A DNA stretch of 64,000 nt from Calothrix sp. NIES-2100 (GCF_002368195.1 NZ_AP018178.1:7576645-7640644); one strand, 5' to 3'. Shown: positions 17,222 through 27,531, counted from the stretch's first letter. Numbers and translations: made by a program. The notes: generated from the sequence alone by a model not told the origin.

Positions 17222-17341
17222 ACAAATTAAGCTCCAGTATTTTGCTTAAATCTAGAGTGCCCACATATACTATTTTAATTGCAATGACACTAATGAAAAA
17301 TGCCAATTGCTAACAGAGAACGATGTCTACGCTTTTAACCA

Positions 17342-17425
17342 TCAAAATTCTTCTTCTTCGTCAACTTCTTCGCCTATCAGTGGCGCTTGTGAACTATGAC
17401 GAATATGAAGCACAAAAACTTTGAG
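17342..17425 (-). pseudogene. C-terminal remnant of a RelE/ParE-type toxin
   Basis: Read on the minus strand, this frame gives a 27-residue fragment with HIRHSSQAPLIGEE followed by an acidic end and a stop codon. HIRH-type segments are the usual C-terminal strand of ParE/RelE toxins. An in-frame stop precedes it, and a hairpin-bearing insertion separates it from the antitoxin gene, so most of the toxin is missing. Confidence 0.5.
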
Positions 17426-17555
17426 TTAGGGACTTCCAATTAAAAAATACCCACGGGGGTAGGGGCACGGCACCGATAAAATATTGGTAATACCGAAAGT
17501 TTGTAGATGCCGTGCCCCTACAAGTTGGATAATTTATTTTTTGGAGTTCCTTACC
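17426..17555. repeat. Hairpin-bearing insertion between antitoxin and toxin remnant
   Basis: The segment contains an inverted repeat TAGGGGCACGGCA / TGCCGTGCCCCTA (17458-17521) inside outer, imperfectly inverted ends (GGGACTTCCAA and TTGGAGTTCC). The right end (ATAATTTATTTTTTGGAGTTCC) recurs at about 39501-39522 next to the stop codon of a pentapeptide gene. It appears to be a small repeat element or its remains, sitting where the toxin gene should begin. Confidence 0.55.
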
Positions 17556-17846
17556 CTAACTGGAAATACCATACTTTTGCTGCATTTCTTGCTCAAATTC
17601 ACTCAGGGTAGTAGTTTTACCAGCTTCTACATCTTCCAGCCCGTGCTTAATTCCAGCGATCGCTTCTAATCTTTCTAACGTATCCAAAAGTTTTTGATAA
17701 GACTCTGCATCCTGAACGACAAGTTCCGCTTTACCATTAACTGTCAGCACTACGGGTTTTCCTGTCTGCTTCATCTGCTGTAGGAATTCCAACGTATTGC
17801 GTTTAAAGCTAGAGAGTGAGTGAATGTCTCGGCTAATGTTGAGCAT
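17556..17846 (-). CDS. Phd/YefM-family antitoxin of a decayed toxin-antitoxin pair
   Basis: This gene encodes 96 residues. The N-terminal Phd/YefM fold (SRDIHSLSSFKRNTLEFLQQMKQTGKPVVLTVNGKAELVVQDAESYQKLL) is intact. The C-terminus (IKHGLEDVEAGKTTTLSEFEQEMQQKYGISS) is the usual neutralising tail of ParE/RelE-partner antitoxins. The gene where the toxin is expected is reduced to a 27-codon remnant. The antitoxin may persist as a regulator or anti-addiction gene. Confidence 0.85.
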   Translation of the reverse strand: MLNISRDIHSLSSFKRNTLEFLQQMKQTGKPVVLTVNGKAELVVQDAESYQKLLDTLERLEAIAGIKHGLEDVEAGKTTTLSEFEQEMQQKYGISS

Positions 17847-18020
17847 AGAGTTGATTATGCATTAAACTTGCACTTAATTTAATGCTATCTTGAAAGCTCC
17901 CTTGTCAACCGAGTTTTATTGCTCAGTAACAACATTGAAGCGAGTACCGCGTTTTACTTGAGAAAAATTACTCATCGCGCTAGGCTTCATTAGCGTAACC
18001 CCACGCTGTATAATCAGGCG

Positions 18021-20435
18021 ATGACAAATCTGCTCTCCTCGGTAATCCCTTCTTACACTTGGAATCGTCCCATTGGCCTTGGTTGGGACAAGCCTTACAC
18101 TGTCCGTTATCCTAGCAATCTTGATGATGGCCCTTGGCATGGTATGCCTTTAGGTGGCTTTGGTGCTGGTTGTATCGGGCGTTCTTCACGGGGAGACTTT
18201 AATTTATGGCACGTTGACGGGGGAGAGCATACTTTTAAGAATATCCCCGCCTGTCAATTCAGTGTGTTTGAGTCTTTTGGCTCATCTTCTGGGGCTTACG
18301 CTTTATCTACCCAAGCACCAGAGGATGGTAGTCTCAGTGCTTGGCGATGGTATCCAGCTAGTCAAGAAACTGAGGGGATTTCCCAGACGGGTACTTATCA
18401 TGCGCTGTATCCCCGGAGTTGGTTTGTCTACGAAAATGTCTTGCAAGCACAGTTGACTTGTGAGCAGTTCTCGCCAGTTTGGGCAAATAATTACAAAGAA
18501 ACTAGTTATCCTGTGGCGGTATTTCTCTGGAATGCCCATAATCCGACAAATGCACCTATTACTCTGAGCATTATGCTCACTTGGGAAAATATGGTGGGTT
18601 GGTTTACTAATGCTACGAAATCGCCTGAGGTGAAGATTCGCGATGATGGTAGTCCAGTTTATGAGTATCAGCCACGGTTAGGCGAGAGTCAAGGTAATTA
18701 CAATCAATTAGTGGAAAATGAGCAATACGTTGGTTGTATTTTATCCCAAGTGGAACGTGATAGACCTGTGCAAGAAGGAGATGGTAGCTGGTGTATTGCG
18801 ACGTTGAAGCATCCCCAGGTGGAAGTGTTTTATCACACGCGCTGGAATCCGGTTGGTACTGGTGATGAGTTGTGGCAAAGCTTTGCAGGTGATGGTTCTT
18901 TGTCCAATTATGTTGATGCTAATCCAGCAGCAGATAATACACGAATCGGAACTGCGATCGCACTGCGTTTTACTTTGCAACCAGGGGAATCTCTAGAAAT
19001 TCCCTTCGTATTAGCTTGGGATTTGCCGGTAACAGAATTTGCTGCCGGGATCAACTATTACCGCAGATATACAGATTTTTTTGGGCGAGATGGTAATAAT
19101 GCTTGGGCGATCGCATCTACGGCTTTAGCAGAATATCAAAATTGGCGATCGCAAATTCAAAGTTGGCAACAACCCATTCTTGAGCGGGAGGATTTACCCG
19201 GTTGGTTGAAAATGGCTCTATTTAATGAGCTTTATGACCTCACCAGTGGTGGTACACTTTGGAGTGCAGCCTCCAAACTCGATCCCATCGGTCAATTTGC
19301 GGTGCTGGAATGCTTAGATTACCGCTGGTATGAAAGTTTAGATGTACGCTTATATGGTTCTTTCGCCCTGCTGATGTTGTTTCCCGAACTGGAAAAATCA
19401 GTGATCAGGGCTTTTGCAAGGGCGATTCCCCAAAGTGACGATCGCCAACGAATTATCGGCTATTACTATACAATTGGCGCAGACACCACAACCGCAGTCC
19501 GCAAAGTCGCAGGCGCAACACCTCACGATTTGGGCGCACCTAATGAACATGTGTGGGAGAAAACTAACTACACCTGCTACCAAGACTGTAATTTGTGGAA
19601 GGATTTAGGTAGTGATTTTGTGTTGCAAGTATACCGAGATTTTCTGCTTACGGGTGCTGATGATGTCCAGTTCCTAGCAGATTGTTGGAATGCGATCGTC
19701 CAAACTCTCGACTATCTGAAAACTTTTGATCGAGATGGTGATGGAATTCCGGAGAATTCTGGTGCGCCGGATCAAACTTTTGATGATTGGCGGTTACAAG
19801 GTGTTAGTGCATATTGTGGTGGGTTGTGGTTAGCGGCTTTGGAAGCTGCGATCGCTATTAGCGATGTTTTACTCAATAACAACCTTGGCGAACTCAGCAA
19901 CTTGGCGCTGCAAAAATCCACCTATGAAGCTTGGTTAAATCAATCTCTCCCCATCTACGAAGAAAAACTCTGGAATGGTCAATATTATCGCTTAGATAGT
20001 GAGAGTGGTTCTGATGTGGTGATGGCGGATCAGTTGTGCGGACAATTTTATGCGCGGTTGTTGGGATTACCAGATATTGTAGCGAGCGATCGCGCCTTAT
20101 CTGCCCTGAAAACTGTCTATGATGCTTGCTTTGTTAAGTTCCAAAATGGTCAATTCGGTGCTGCAAACGGTGTTCTTCGCGACGGTTCACCAGAGAACCC
20201 CAAAGCTACACACCCACTAGAAGTCTGGACAGGTATCAACTTTGGATTAGCAGCTTTTCTCGTACAGATGGGAATGAAGGATCAAGCATTGCGCTTGACA
20301 CAAGCTGTAGTCCAGCAAATTTATGACAATGGTCTACAATTTCGCACACCCGAAGCCATCACCGCCACTGGTACTTTTCGCGCTAGCACCTACCTGCGCC
20401 CAATGGCTATCTGGGCAATTTATTTAGTTTACTAG
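18021..20435 (+). CDS. GH116 family glycosidase (beta-glucosidase / glucosylceramidase-like)
   Basis: This gene encodes 804 residues. The N-terminal beta-domain starts with GPWHGMPLGGFGAGCIGRS, a hallmark of GH116 (the human GBA2 family). The C-terminal (alpha/alpha)6 barrel carries the nucleophile Glu438 in RWYESLDVRLYGSF and the acid/base Asp in PDQTFDDW (588/589), with DRDGDGIPEN before it. The length matches characterised bacterial GH116 enzymes of about 790-800 residues. It would release beta-linked glucose or similar sugars from glycolipids or oligosaccharides; the true substrate is unknown. No signal peptide is seen, so it is cytoplasmic. Its ATG overlaps no upstream gene. Confidence 0.93.
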   Translation: MTNLLSSVIPSYTWNRPIGLGWDKPYTVRYPSNLDDGPWHGMPLGGFGAGCIGRSSRGDFNLWHVDGGEHTFKNIPACQFSVFESFGSSSGAYALSTQAPEDGSLSAWRWYPASQETEGISQTGTYHALYPRSWFVYENVLQAQLTCEQFSPVWANNYKETSYPVAVFLWNAHNPTNAPITLSIMLTWENMVGWFTNATKSPEVKIRDDGSPVYEYQPRLGESQGNYNQLVENEQYVGCILSQVERDRPVQEGDGSWCIATLKHPQVEVFYHTRWNPVGTGDELWQSFAGDGSLSNYVDANPAADNTRIGTAIALRFTLQPGESLEIPFVLAWDLPVTEFAAGINYYRRYTDFFGRDGNNAWAIASTALAEYQNWRSQIQSWQQPILEREDLPGWLKMALFNELYDLTSGGTLWSAASKLDPIGQFAVLECLDYRWYESLDVRLYGSFALLMLFPELEKSVIRAFARAIPQSDDRQRIIGYYYTIGADTTTAVRKVAGATPHDLGAPNEHVWEKTNYTCYQDCNLWKDLGSDFVLQVYRDFLLTGADDVQFLADCWNAIVQTLDYLKTFDRDGDGIPENSGAPDQTFDDWRLQGVSAYCGGLWLAALEAAIAISDVLLNNNLGELSNLALQKSTYEAWLNQSLPIYEEKLWNGQYYRLDSESGSDVVMADQLCGQFYARLLGLPDIVASDRALSALKTVYDACFVKFQNGQFGAANGVLRDGSPENPKATHPLEVWTGINFGLAAFLVQMGMKDQALRLTQAVVQQIYDNGLQFRTPEAITATGTFRASTYLRPMAIWAIYLVY

Positions 20436-22546
20436 TCATTGGGCATTGGCCAAACAGGGCATGGGGCATCTTTCCCCCTTGTCCTCCTTGTCCCCCTCAT
20501 CCCCCTTTTGACTTTTGACTTTTGACTTTTGACTTGATATGTCCCCCTCATCTTTACTTGTATGAATTTTTGATTAACTAATCTGAAATTTGCAACCAAA
20601 TATACATAAACAAAAAGATATACGTTTTATTATTTGCGTTTTCCAGCCTACTTTACTTGTAGCTGAAGCAGTAAGTATTTATATCTGTGATTTTATTTTC
20701 CGGGTGTTTCAAAATTAAATGGAAAATATAAGTAATACCAAGAAAGATGTCAAATATTGAGACCTCAAGACTAGTATTGTCACAATGTTGCAGTATCACT
20801 ATCTCAAGTCATTCACGTTACTAAATATCAAAAATTTTATGTTCACTATTAACAATTTTTACTTTCATAAAAACGTATGCCAGCTATGTTCCTGTAAAAA
20901 TAAATACTCTCAGCACCATTTTTTTGAAGAAATTTGTTTAGATCTGCGGTAAGATTAATTATTAACTATTTATTCAATGTAATTTTTTCAACTTTCATCT
21001 AGGAAAAGCCACTGAAAAATGATAACTAAGCAATGGGTGATTAACAACACAAATAATTGCGTTTTGCAGAGGCTGTTGGAATGAAACAATCTAAACAGTT
21101 AAAAGATGAGTAACTTTTTTATACTGGAAGTACTCGGTTCGGAAAAGATCAAAAGCTTACCCTAAAACCGAACTTTAGCTATGAATTCCTCTTCGTCGCT
21201 AAGAGTTGAGGTAGATAGATAATATACAACTAACCAGCTGTACTCAGCAGGTAAAAGTTGGGTAAGTTCCGATGTCAGATGAAAAGATGCGATCGCATCT
21301 AGCAGTAGAACACTCTTAATTAGCTCCCGGATATTGTACCTCAGTTATTTCTCCCTAGATGCACAAGACTCATCCTTGTCTATCATAGAGACTGTATCCG
21401 TGAGGAAAAAGGTACTTATGCAAAAGTGATAGCAACTAACATCATTTTTCGCCCCTGCTACAAACTGTAATTTGCTATGTAATCTCATTTTGTTCAAGCA
21501 GTTTGTAGTCAAAATAACAGTTATTTGTTTTTCCCAAAACTTACCTGTGTCTAATGTGGATTAAGGGTCTTGATTTTGCTGATTAAGAGCGGCATTTCCC
21601 GACTTAATTTGCTACATCTGTTTTGGGAAAATATTTTAGTGGTGGCTGATTTGCCAGAGCAATATTGGCTCTGGTTTTGAAGGTTTATATATTATATCAT
21701 AAACCGTGAGATTTTATGATTTTTTCCTCGGGATTTTCATCATGGCTATCACGTCACATTCTTGAGAACTATACTATATAACTTTAGAGGTTAACAGATG
21801 AAACTCTTATCAAATAAGCGTTTTCAGCCATATCGCTAGCGAACAACATCCCTAATTTATAAGAATCATTTTTAATAACTATGGGGTACTTAATTTTTTT
21901 TTTATAATATCTATACTGCTGATTTTTTTGCTGTTAAACGACATAGTTCATGGTAAACTTTCTGAGTAAGCTGAAGTGAATAAATGGTTTTAATCTATAT
22001 TAAATGGGGGGTATCACCCCTCGGTATTTATGAAATAGTTAACAAAATGTCAAGTTACACAATACACAAGTAGAAATCACCATGAAATCAGTAAAATTAA
22101 CTTATAAAGCTACGATTTTGATAGATGACATTAACGACAAAAAATAGTATAAATAAAAATGTTGTTCTTGATCGTCAAGGATACAGAAATTTTCCTTACT
22201 AACCTAAACTTTACGGAGTTTTACAGTGTATCTCCTAATTTTTTTGTAAATAAATACACAATGAGCTTATCAGGGAAAAGTCATTGAATTAGGAGTTAGA
22301 AAATTTCCAGAGGACGAAACTGCATCTACCACGAGCCATCCGGGGACTTTTTTCTGCCAGTCATCTGAAAGCACAAAGGGTAAATTTTTACCTGACTTTA
22401 ACTGCAAAGCAAAAGCAGCTTGTTCCATAGCGTGCTAGTACCACCTAGTGAGGACTGTGGAACTTGGGAAAGTATCTGAAGTATTACGACAAAGCAGCAA
22501 AAAAGCTTGATTCACATTATTCAAGTTTCCGAACTAAGGTCAGCTC
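20436..22546. other. 2.1-kb AT-rich non-coding region upstream of the HetP-family gene
   Basis: It begins with GACTTTTGACTTTT-type heptamer repeats (about 20505-20535). Beyond that there are only short, unrelated open frames with no recognisable coding. A HetR-type operator lies at 22006-22022. The region resembles the long regulatory and leader regions of heterocyst genes rather than decayed coding DNA. Confidence 0.6.
22006..22022 (+). promoter_or_regulatory. Candidate HetR-binding site upstream of the HetP-family gene
   Basis: The 17-mer GGGGGGTATCACCCCTC matches the inverted repeat GAGGGGTCTAACCCCTC that HetR binds upstream of hetP in Anabaena PCC 7120. If the three central bases are ignored, only one of the 14 arm positions differs (A to G at position 2). 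It lies about 1.1 kb upstream of the HetP-like start codon in a region without genes, as expected for a far-upstream nitrogen-stepdown promoter. Confidence 0.65.
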
Positions 22547-22798
22547 ATGGAAAGAATCATCAGGTTAAATGCAGTGGAAATTTCTAGCGAAGGGGAGAGT
22601 TCTGGGATGAAGCAAAATGATTTCCATCCACAAAATCATTTTGCTTTGAAGAAAGTATCAACAGCGGTAACAGCCTTAGAAACACCCACAAACTATCAAC
22701 ACACGAGATGGGTCGGGGAACTACTGCGTTGGCGAGAACAGGTGCGCGATTGGGTAAACTCCATGCACAAAAGTGAAGCGAAGGGGTTTCCCATCTAG
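22547..22798 (+). CDS. Possible small protein of 83 residues, function unknown
   Basis: The frame encodes 83 residues ending RWVGELLRWREQVRDWVNSMHKSEAKGFPI. The C-terminal half looks like an amphipathic, Trp-rich helix. No family is recognised and no good ribosome-binding site is visible. It lies between the HetR box and the HetP-family gene, so it would be in the long leader transcript. It could be a leader-encoded peptide or a chance frame. Confidence 0.3.
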   Translation: MERIIRLNAVEISSEGESSGMKQNDFHPQNHFALKKVSTAVTALETPTNYQHTRWVGELLRWREQVRDWVNSMHKSEAKGFPI

Positions 22799-23100
22799 TT
22801 AGTTAAAAATCTGTTCAGCATAGTTCAACAAAAGCAGCGTACCTTTTATATATAGATTAGGGTGATGCAGATAATTGCCGATGTCTACCTAGTAGAGTGA
22901 GTGGTATCAAGCAAGCAACTTCATTTTTGACTTTTGATTTTTTGTTTGAACCAGTCAATAGGATTGTGTTTCCCCTCAAAATTCACTACTACTGCATTCC
23001 AATATCTTCTTTTAGCTAATTCAGCAAATGCATATCGGCTAGAGCTGTTTACCAATTTCAACTTAAATTCCACAAACCGCAGAAAATTACAAATCAGACT
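22799..23100. other. Leader region directly upstream of the HetP-family gene
   Basis: This is 302 bp with no supported plus-strand gene. The minus strand has a 62-codon frame (22921-23109) that overlaps the HetP start and ends FKQKIKSQK. It looks somewhat protein-like but cannot be assigned. Confidence 0.4.
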
Positions 23101-23490
23101 ATGAACCAAGATATTTCTAGCATTAGTAGCAAATTAAAGAACTCACTTCCTCCGGAACAGTTTGACCAAGTAGTTGAAGCAATTCTTGCGGGAAAGTATT
23201 CCTGGGCTTGTGTTTTAATGCTACGTTTTGCTGGCTACAATCCTTTACACTATATTCCTTACCGCACCTACAATCGGTTACTCAAAGAAAACTCTCTCAT
23301 GAATCGGGCGCAAAAGCAGCAAAATTCCAGCATGAACCAAGACCTTGAATCTTCTGATAAAAGGTCTGATACTAATGTGTCTCCAAGCTGTTTAAGTAAA
23401 ATTACAGACTTGGCTTATCGAGAAGTTAACAAGCAAAAAGCAGAAATTCGTAAGCCTCAGGAGCAGTGGTTAGCAAAGCAAGTTCAATAA
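23101..23490 (+). CDS. HetP-family heterocyst differentiation protein
   Basis: This gene encodes 129 residues. The first 65 residues (LPPEQFDQVVEAILAGKYSWACVLMLRFAGYNPLHYIPYRTYNRLLKEN) are the conserved HetP domain. In Anabaena PCC 7120, HetP and its three homologues control commitment to heterocyst formation downstream of HetR. The C-terminal half is variable and charged, as in HetP homologues. hetC, the usual upstream neighbour of hetP, is not present here, so this may be a HetP paralogue rather than HetP itself. A HetR-type operator about 1.1 kb upstream suggests direct HetR control. Confidence 0.88.
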   Translation: MNQDISSISSKLKNSLPPEQFDQVVEAILAGKYSWACVLMLRFAGYNPLHYIPYRTYNRLLKENSLMNRAQKQQNSSMNQDLESSDKRSDTNVSPSCLSKITDLAYREVNKQKAEIRKPQEQWLAKQVQ

Positions 23491-25067
23491 CATACCTTTA
23501 CGCAAGGGTGTTAAACGTTTTCAATGCGCGGTTAATTTCAGCCGTGCTGTACTAGATTCTTCTTTCAAGTTCGGGATTAATTAAATAGAAGAAGATTTGC
23601 AGTTCATTAAGTAGCTGCCTATTTGCCATGCAGATTGAAAATCTACAGCACGGCTGGTTTGTGATGATGTTTTATGCTTAACTATTGGGCTAGTAAAAAT
23701 CTAGCTTACAGATTGGCTTTGTGATTTCCACCTTCAAAATGTTGAACTTTAGCTTCCCCCTCCTTTTGGGGGGACTGCTCTTTGCTCACTTTCAACATAG
23801 ATGTTTAATTTCGATGCGATCGCAATCCTCTAGCATCCGTGAAAAAATCTCTAGCTACCAGCCTCCGAGACTGATTTCACAACTCCAATAGGATTGCTAG
23901 ATTGTGCTTCGATATTATAACGCATAAATAAGTTATAGTTACACCGTATATATTTGTGGATAAAAAATATAAAATGCAACAAAAATGTAAGAAAAATTGA
24001 GTGGGAATTCATTAAATTTGACTATAAGTTAAGTTTATGAAAATAAGTAAAATTTTTATGATGAAATCTGCCAATTTGGCACTTATTGCCTGAGAAAATT
24101 TTATAAATTATAAATGCCAACTGAAACATAGCTTATTGACCAGCTAATTTCATGTATAGGAACAAAATCAATGATTAGTTCCCATCGTGAAATAGATTTA
24201 ATCATCAAGACGACGCTCCAACTGTTGCTGGTGGTGGTTCTTTTTCCCAGTCAGCTTGAGCTACAAGAAGTCCGCTTATCCCAGACTTTTAATTGCTCCC
24301 ACCTAGTTTAGAGATGGTGGAATTGATGCTGATAAAACTTTCTTGAATGTGGTTAGTATGGCTTTAGCCCAAAAAGATCATATTTAGCACTTTTAGCAAG
24401 AGTGGAAATAGAAAAAGTAACAGTTAAATCGTAGTCAATGTTGTTGAAACTTATACCAATTCTAGGTTTCTAGGTTTGAATCTGTGACAAAATTTTAGAG
24501 AATTGGTATTCTAGCTCTGAGGATTCTATAAGCGAAGCTGTAATCTTCGTACTCCCAAACAGGATTATGGCTGTTTTAGAAATTAGCAATTTATATGAGC
24601 GATACTGGATGCTAAAAAACTTGAATAGCTTCCAGTTTTTTATTTATGGTCATTGGTTATTGGTCATTGGTCATTGGTCATTAGTCATTGGTTAAGAAAT
24701 TCTCAACTCTGGACTATTTATTGACTAGTGTGGCAGTTTTATAATTATTATTAATATTAAATTAATAAATAGTTAATAAAAAGTTAATTTTTGGTTAATG
24801 GATATATAGCTCGTTATAGAGATAGTATATAAAAAGGTTTATTTTGTTTGTTTTATTCATAAAGGATGGCGATCGCAGCCAGTGCGCTTAGATGTGGCAC
24901 TGGTTAACTTATTGCAATTTTTTTAGGTTATTGAGAATTACTTTAGCTCTCAATATCAGTAATTTATATAGTGTTTAATCTATTATTTTCTGCCTGAAGA
25001 TAGGTGCAGAAATAAATATTTATATGTTAATGACCATGATCAAGGCGTGAGCCTAGCTAATTAAAAG
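23491..25067. other. 1.6-kb AT-rich non-coding region
   Basis: There is no convincing gene. A 12-bp perfect inverted repeat AGCCGTGCTGTA (23540-23551) / TACAGCACGGCT (23644-23655) brackets about 92 bp just after the HetP gene. A TGGTCATTGGTCATTGG heptamer array lies at about 24650-24695. The rest is AT-rich and contains candidate promoter-like A/T tracts before the isomerase gene. Confidence 0.5.
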
Positions 25068-25796
25068 ATGGATCTTTCTAAATTAGTTGTGGAACCAGAG
25101 GAAATTGTCAACTTCCTCAAAAGCGAAATGAACTTTAAACAAGTTTATCAGAATGTGTTGTTTAAAAGATTGATAAATTATACAGCCCAAGAACAAGGGA
25201 TAATTGTTACACCAGAAGAAATTGAGGCGGAAGCTAATCGCCAGAGACGCGAGAAGCATCTGGAAAAAGCGTCAGATACGCTAGCATGGTTAGCCGATCA
25301 ATTAGTTTCTCCTGATGATTGGGAAATAGGGATTCGCGATCGCTTATTATCTAAAAAATTAGCTGAAGCAATGTTTGCTAAAAATGTTTCAACATTTTTT
25401 ATTGAAAATTATCTAGAATTTGAGCAAGTTAGCCTTTACCAAATCATTGTTGAATCGGAAAAACTGGCTCAAGAGATTTACTATCAAATTGAAGAAGACG
25501 AAATTAGTTTTTATGAAGCTGCTCACATTTATGATATAGATATTCAGCGCCGCCAGAAGTGTGGTTATGAAGGTAATATTTATCGGTTTGCGCTGGAACC
25601 AGATATTGCGGCTGCTGTATTTAGTACATCGCCTGAAGAATTAATCGGGCCTTTAAAAAGTGAACAAGGCTATCATATTTTTATAGTTGACGAATTTATT
25701 CCGGCAAAATTAACCCCTGAACGTTATCAGGAAATTCTCGATAATATCTTTAAAAATTGGTTAACTAAAGAGTTAGAATATATGGTGAATTATTGA
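25068..25796 (+). CDS. Parvulin/SurA-type peptidylprolyl isomerase
   Basis: This gene encodes 242 residues. An N-terminal SurA-like helical region (NFKQVYQNVLFKRLINYTAQEQGIIVTPEEIEAEANRQRREKHLEKASDTLAWLADQLVSPDDWE) precedes a parvulin-like rotamase domain (about 140-235) with EELIGPLKSEQGYHIFIVDEFI. It has no signal peptide, so it is cytoplasmic or exported with a partner. In Nostocales such PPIases commonly sit beside peptide or bacteriocin ABC exporters of the HetC/NHLP kind; none is present here. It would catalyse cis-trans prolyl isomerisation; the client is unknown. Confidence 0.82.
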   Translation: MDLSKLVVEPEEIVNFLKSEMNFKQVYQNVLFKRLINYTAQEQGIIVTPEEIEAEANRQRREKHLEKASDTLAWLADQLVSPDDWEIGIRDRLLSKKLAEAMFAKNVSTFFIENYLEFEQVSLYQIIVESEKLAQEIYYQIEEDEISFYEAAHIYDIDIQRRQKCGYEGNIYRFALEPDIAAAVFSTSPEELIGPLKSEQGYHIFIVDEFIPAKLTPERYQEILDNIFKNWLTKELEYMVNY

Positions 25797-25914
25797 TAAG
25801 TAGAGCGGTGCAATTAAAGATAGCTACTGAGGGCTGTCATTAGTCATTAGTCATTGGTCATTGGTAAGAGTTTCAAGCATATTTACGTTTCGTAACATAT
25901 TTGTGTTTATGTCA

Positions 25915-25940
25915 GGTGCGTTAGCTTCGCATAACGCACC
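25915..25940. terminator. GGTGCGTTA hairpin between convergent genes
   Basis: A 9-bp perfect stem GGTGCGTTA / TAACGCACC with an 8-base loop lies between the convergent PPIase and M16 genes. The same stem occurs at 60390-60418 between another convergent pair. It is a plausible bidirectional terminator or a member of an intergenic hairpin family. Confidence 0.6.
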
Positions 25941-26058
25941 CTACAATATTGAGGATGGCTACAATTACAGGGTAAAATCCCACAAACCAAGGATGAAAAT
26001 CGTTATTCCCAGTCAACAGTCAACAGTCAACAGTTAACACTATTTTCAACCAAAATAC

Positions 26059-27531
26059 TTAATTTTGTGCTTGTGGTTGTGCGGGGGGAATAGTCACATC
26101 TATGGGGGTGACTTTTGTTGCTAGCTGAGTTAAAGGTGGTTGAATGGCGGTTTGATTTCCGACTACCAAAGTTACCAGATTTTCGGGTTTAAGATATTGC
26201 TTTGCTACCCGTTGGACATCAGCTGCTGTTGTGGCTGCTACTGCTTTTTGATAGCGAAATAAGAAATCAGCCGGATAGCCGTAATATTCATATCGCATCA
26301 AGCGTGAGATAGTTTGGTTGGAGTCTTCAAAATTGAAAACAAAGGAATTTAATGTAGACTCTTTAGCAAAAGCTAGTTCTTGTGGTGTGACTCTTTGAGT
26401 TTGGATGCGCTTAATTTCAGCTTCTAAAGATTTGACGAATTGCACAGTAGTTTGCGATCGCGTCTGTCCTCCAGCAATGAACATTCCCGGATAATCGTAG
26501 CGGGGACTCCATTGACCGTATACTGAATAAGCTAAACCTTGACGCGATCGCACTTCATTAAATAAGCGTCCGCCAAATCCATTGAACACCCCATTCAACA
26601 CATCCAAAGCTGGATAGTCTGGACTATCTAACTTTCCACCTAAATGCCCAATGTAAATATTACTTTGGGTTAATTGCGGCTGATTGACAAAAAACACTCC
26701 GCCAGTATTCGCTTGAGATACTTGTGGTAACTGAGGTTTAGCAAGATTGGGATTAGGTTTCCAATCACCCAACTTCGCTTGAATGAGCGATCGCATTTTC
26801 TTCGCATCAAAATCTCCCAAAATCCCCAAAATTATATTATTCGGGGCGAAATATTGCTGATAAAACTTCAGCAAATCCTCACGGGAAATTTTATCAATAG
26901 TCCTATACTCTGTGGTGCGACCATAGGGACTATCTTTCCCATAGATTAATTTGCGAAATTCGCGACCAGCTATAGAATTAGGGTTATCATTGCGGCGAGC
27001 AATACTACCCTTCTCCTGAGTCTTTGCCAAATCTAACTTTTCAGGCGCAAAAACAGGCGATCGCAACACCTCCGTAAATAACCCAAACACCGTATCTAAA
27101 TCTTCCGTCAGTGCTTCAAAGCTAGCGCTACCAGAAGTTTCACCAATTCCAGTTTCCACCGAAGCAGCGCGTTGTTCCAACAATTCGTTGAGTTCATCAG
27201 CTGAATGCTGCTTCGTCCCCCCACTTCGCATCACCTCACCTGTAAACTCAGCCAAGCCAACTTTATCCCCAGGTTCCAGGCGACTTCCAGTACGTACCAA
27301 CGCCGTACCGCCCACTAACGGTAACTCATGATCCTCCATCAAATAGACAACCATGCCATTTTGCAGCACAAAGCGATCGTACTTGGGTAACTTAATTTCC
27401 GGTAACGGTGGTAACTGCAACTCAGTGTAATGCTTGGCTGCTGCTGTCGCCGCTAAAGAAAAGTTAAAAGTAAAAAGTAAAAAAGCAAAAGTCACAACCA
27501 AAGCATAAATCAGCCGCTTGCCATATTGCAT
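26059..27531 (-). CDS. M16 family peptidase-like protein, inactive-type subunit
   Basis: This gene encodes 490 residues from ATG 27531. The longer frame from 27702 runs through a CGCGAAGACGCGAAGG-type spacer and overlaps the upstream gene, so it is not preferred. A signal segment (LIYALVVTFAFLLFTFNFSLAA) is followed by an M16 fold (FVLQNGMVVYLMEDHELPLV). The zinc motif HxxEH is replaced by GLAEFTGEVM, so it cannot bind zinc. Such catalytically dead subunits pair with an active M16 partner, which is the upstream gene. It is probably periplasmic. Confidence 0.88.
   Translation of the reverse strand: MQYGKRLIYALVVTFAFLLFTFNFSLAATAAAKHYTELQLPPLPEIKLPKYDRFVLQNGMVVYLMEDHELPLVGGTALVRTGSRLEPGDKVGLAEFTGEVMRSGGTKQHSADELNELLEQRAASVETGIGETSGSASFEALTEDLDTVFGLFTEVLRSPVFAPEKLDLAKTQEKGSIARRNDNPNSIAGREFRKLIYGKDSPYGRTTEYRTIDKISREDLLKFYQQYFAPNNIILGILGDFDAKKMRSLIQAKLGDWKPNPNLAKPQLPQVSQANTGGVFFVNQPQLTQSNIYIGHLGGKLDSPDYPALDVLNGVFNGFGGRLFNEVRSRQGLAYSVYGQWSPRYDYPGMFIAGGQTRSQTTVQFVKSLEAEIKRIQTQRVTPQELAFAKESTLNSFVFNFEDSNQTISRLMRYEYYGYPADFLFRYQKAVAATTAADVQRVAKQYLKPENLVTLVVGNQTAIQPPLTQLATKVTPIDVTIPPAQPQAQN

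Noticed and set aside
22921..23109. Minus-strand 62-codon frame overlapping the HetP-family start
   Set aside because: Its sequence looks partly protein-like, but it overlaps the HetP start region, has no start signal and matches no family I recognise.
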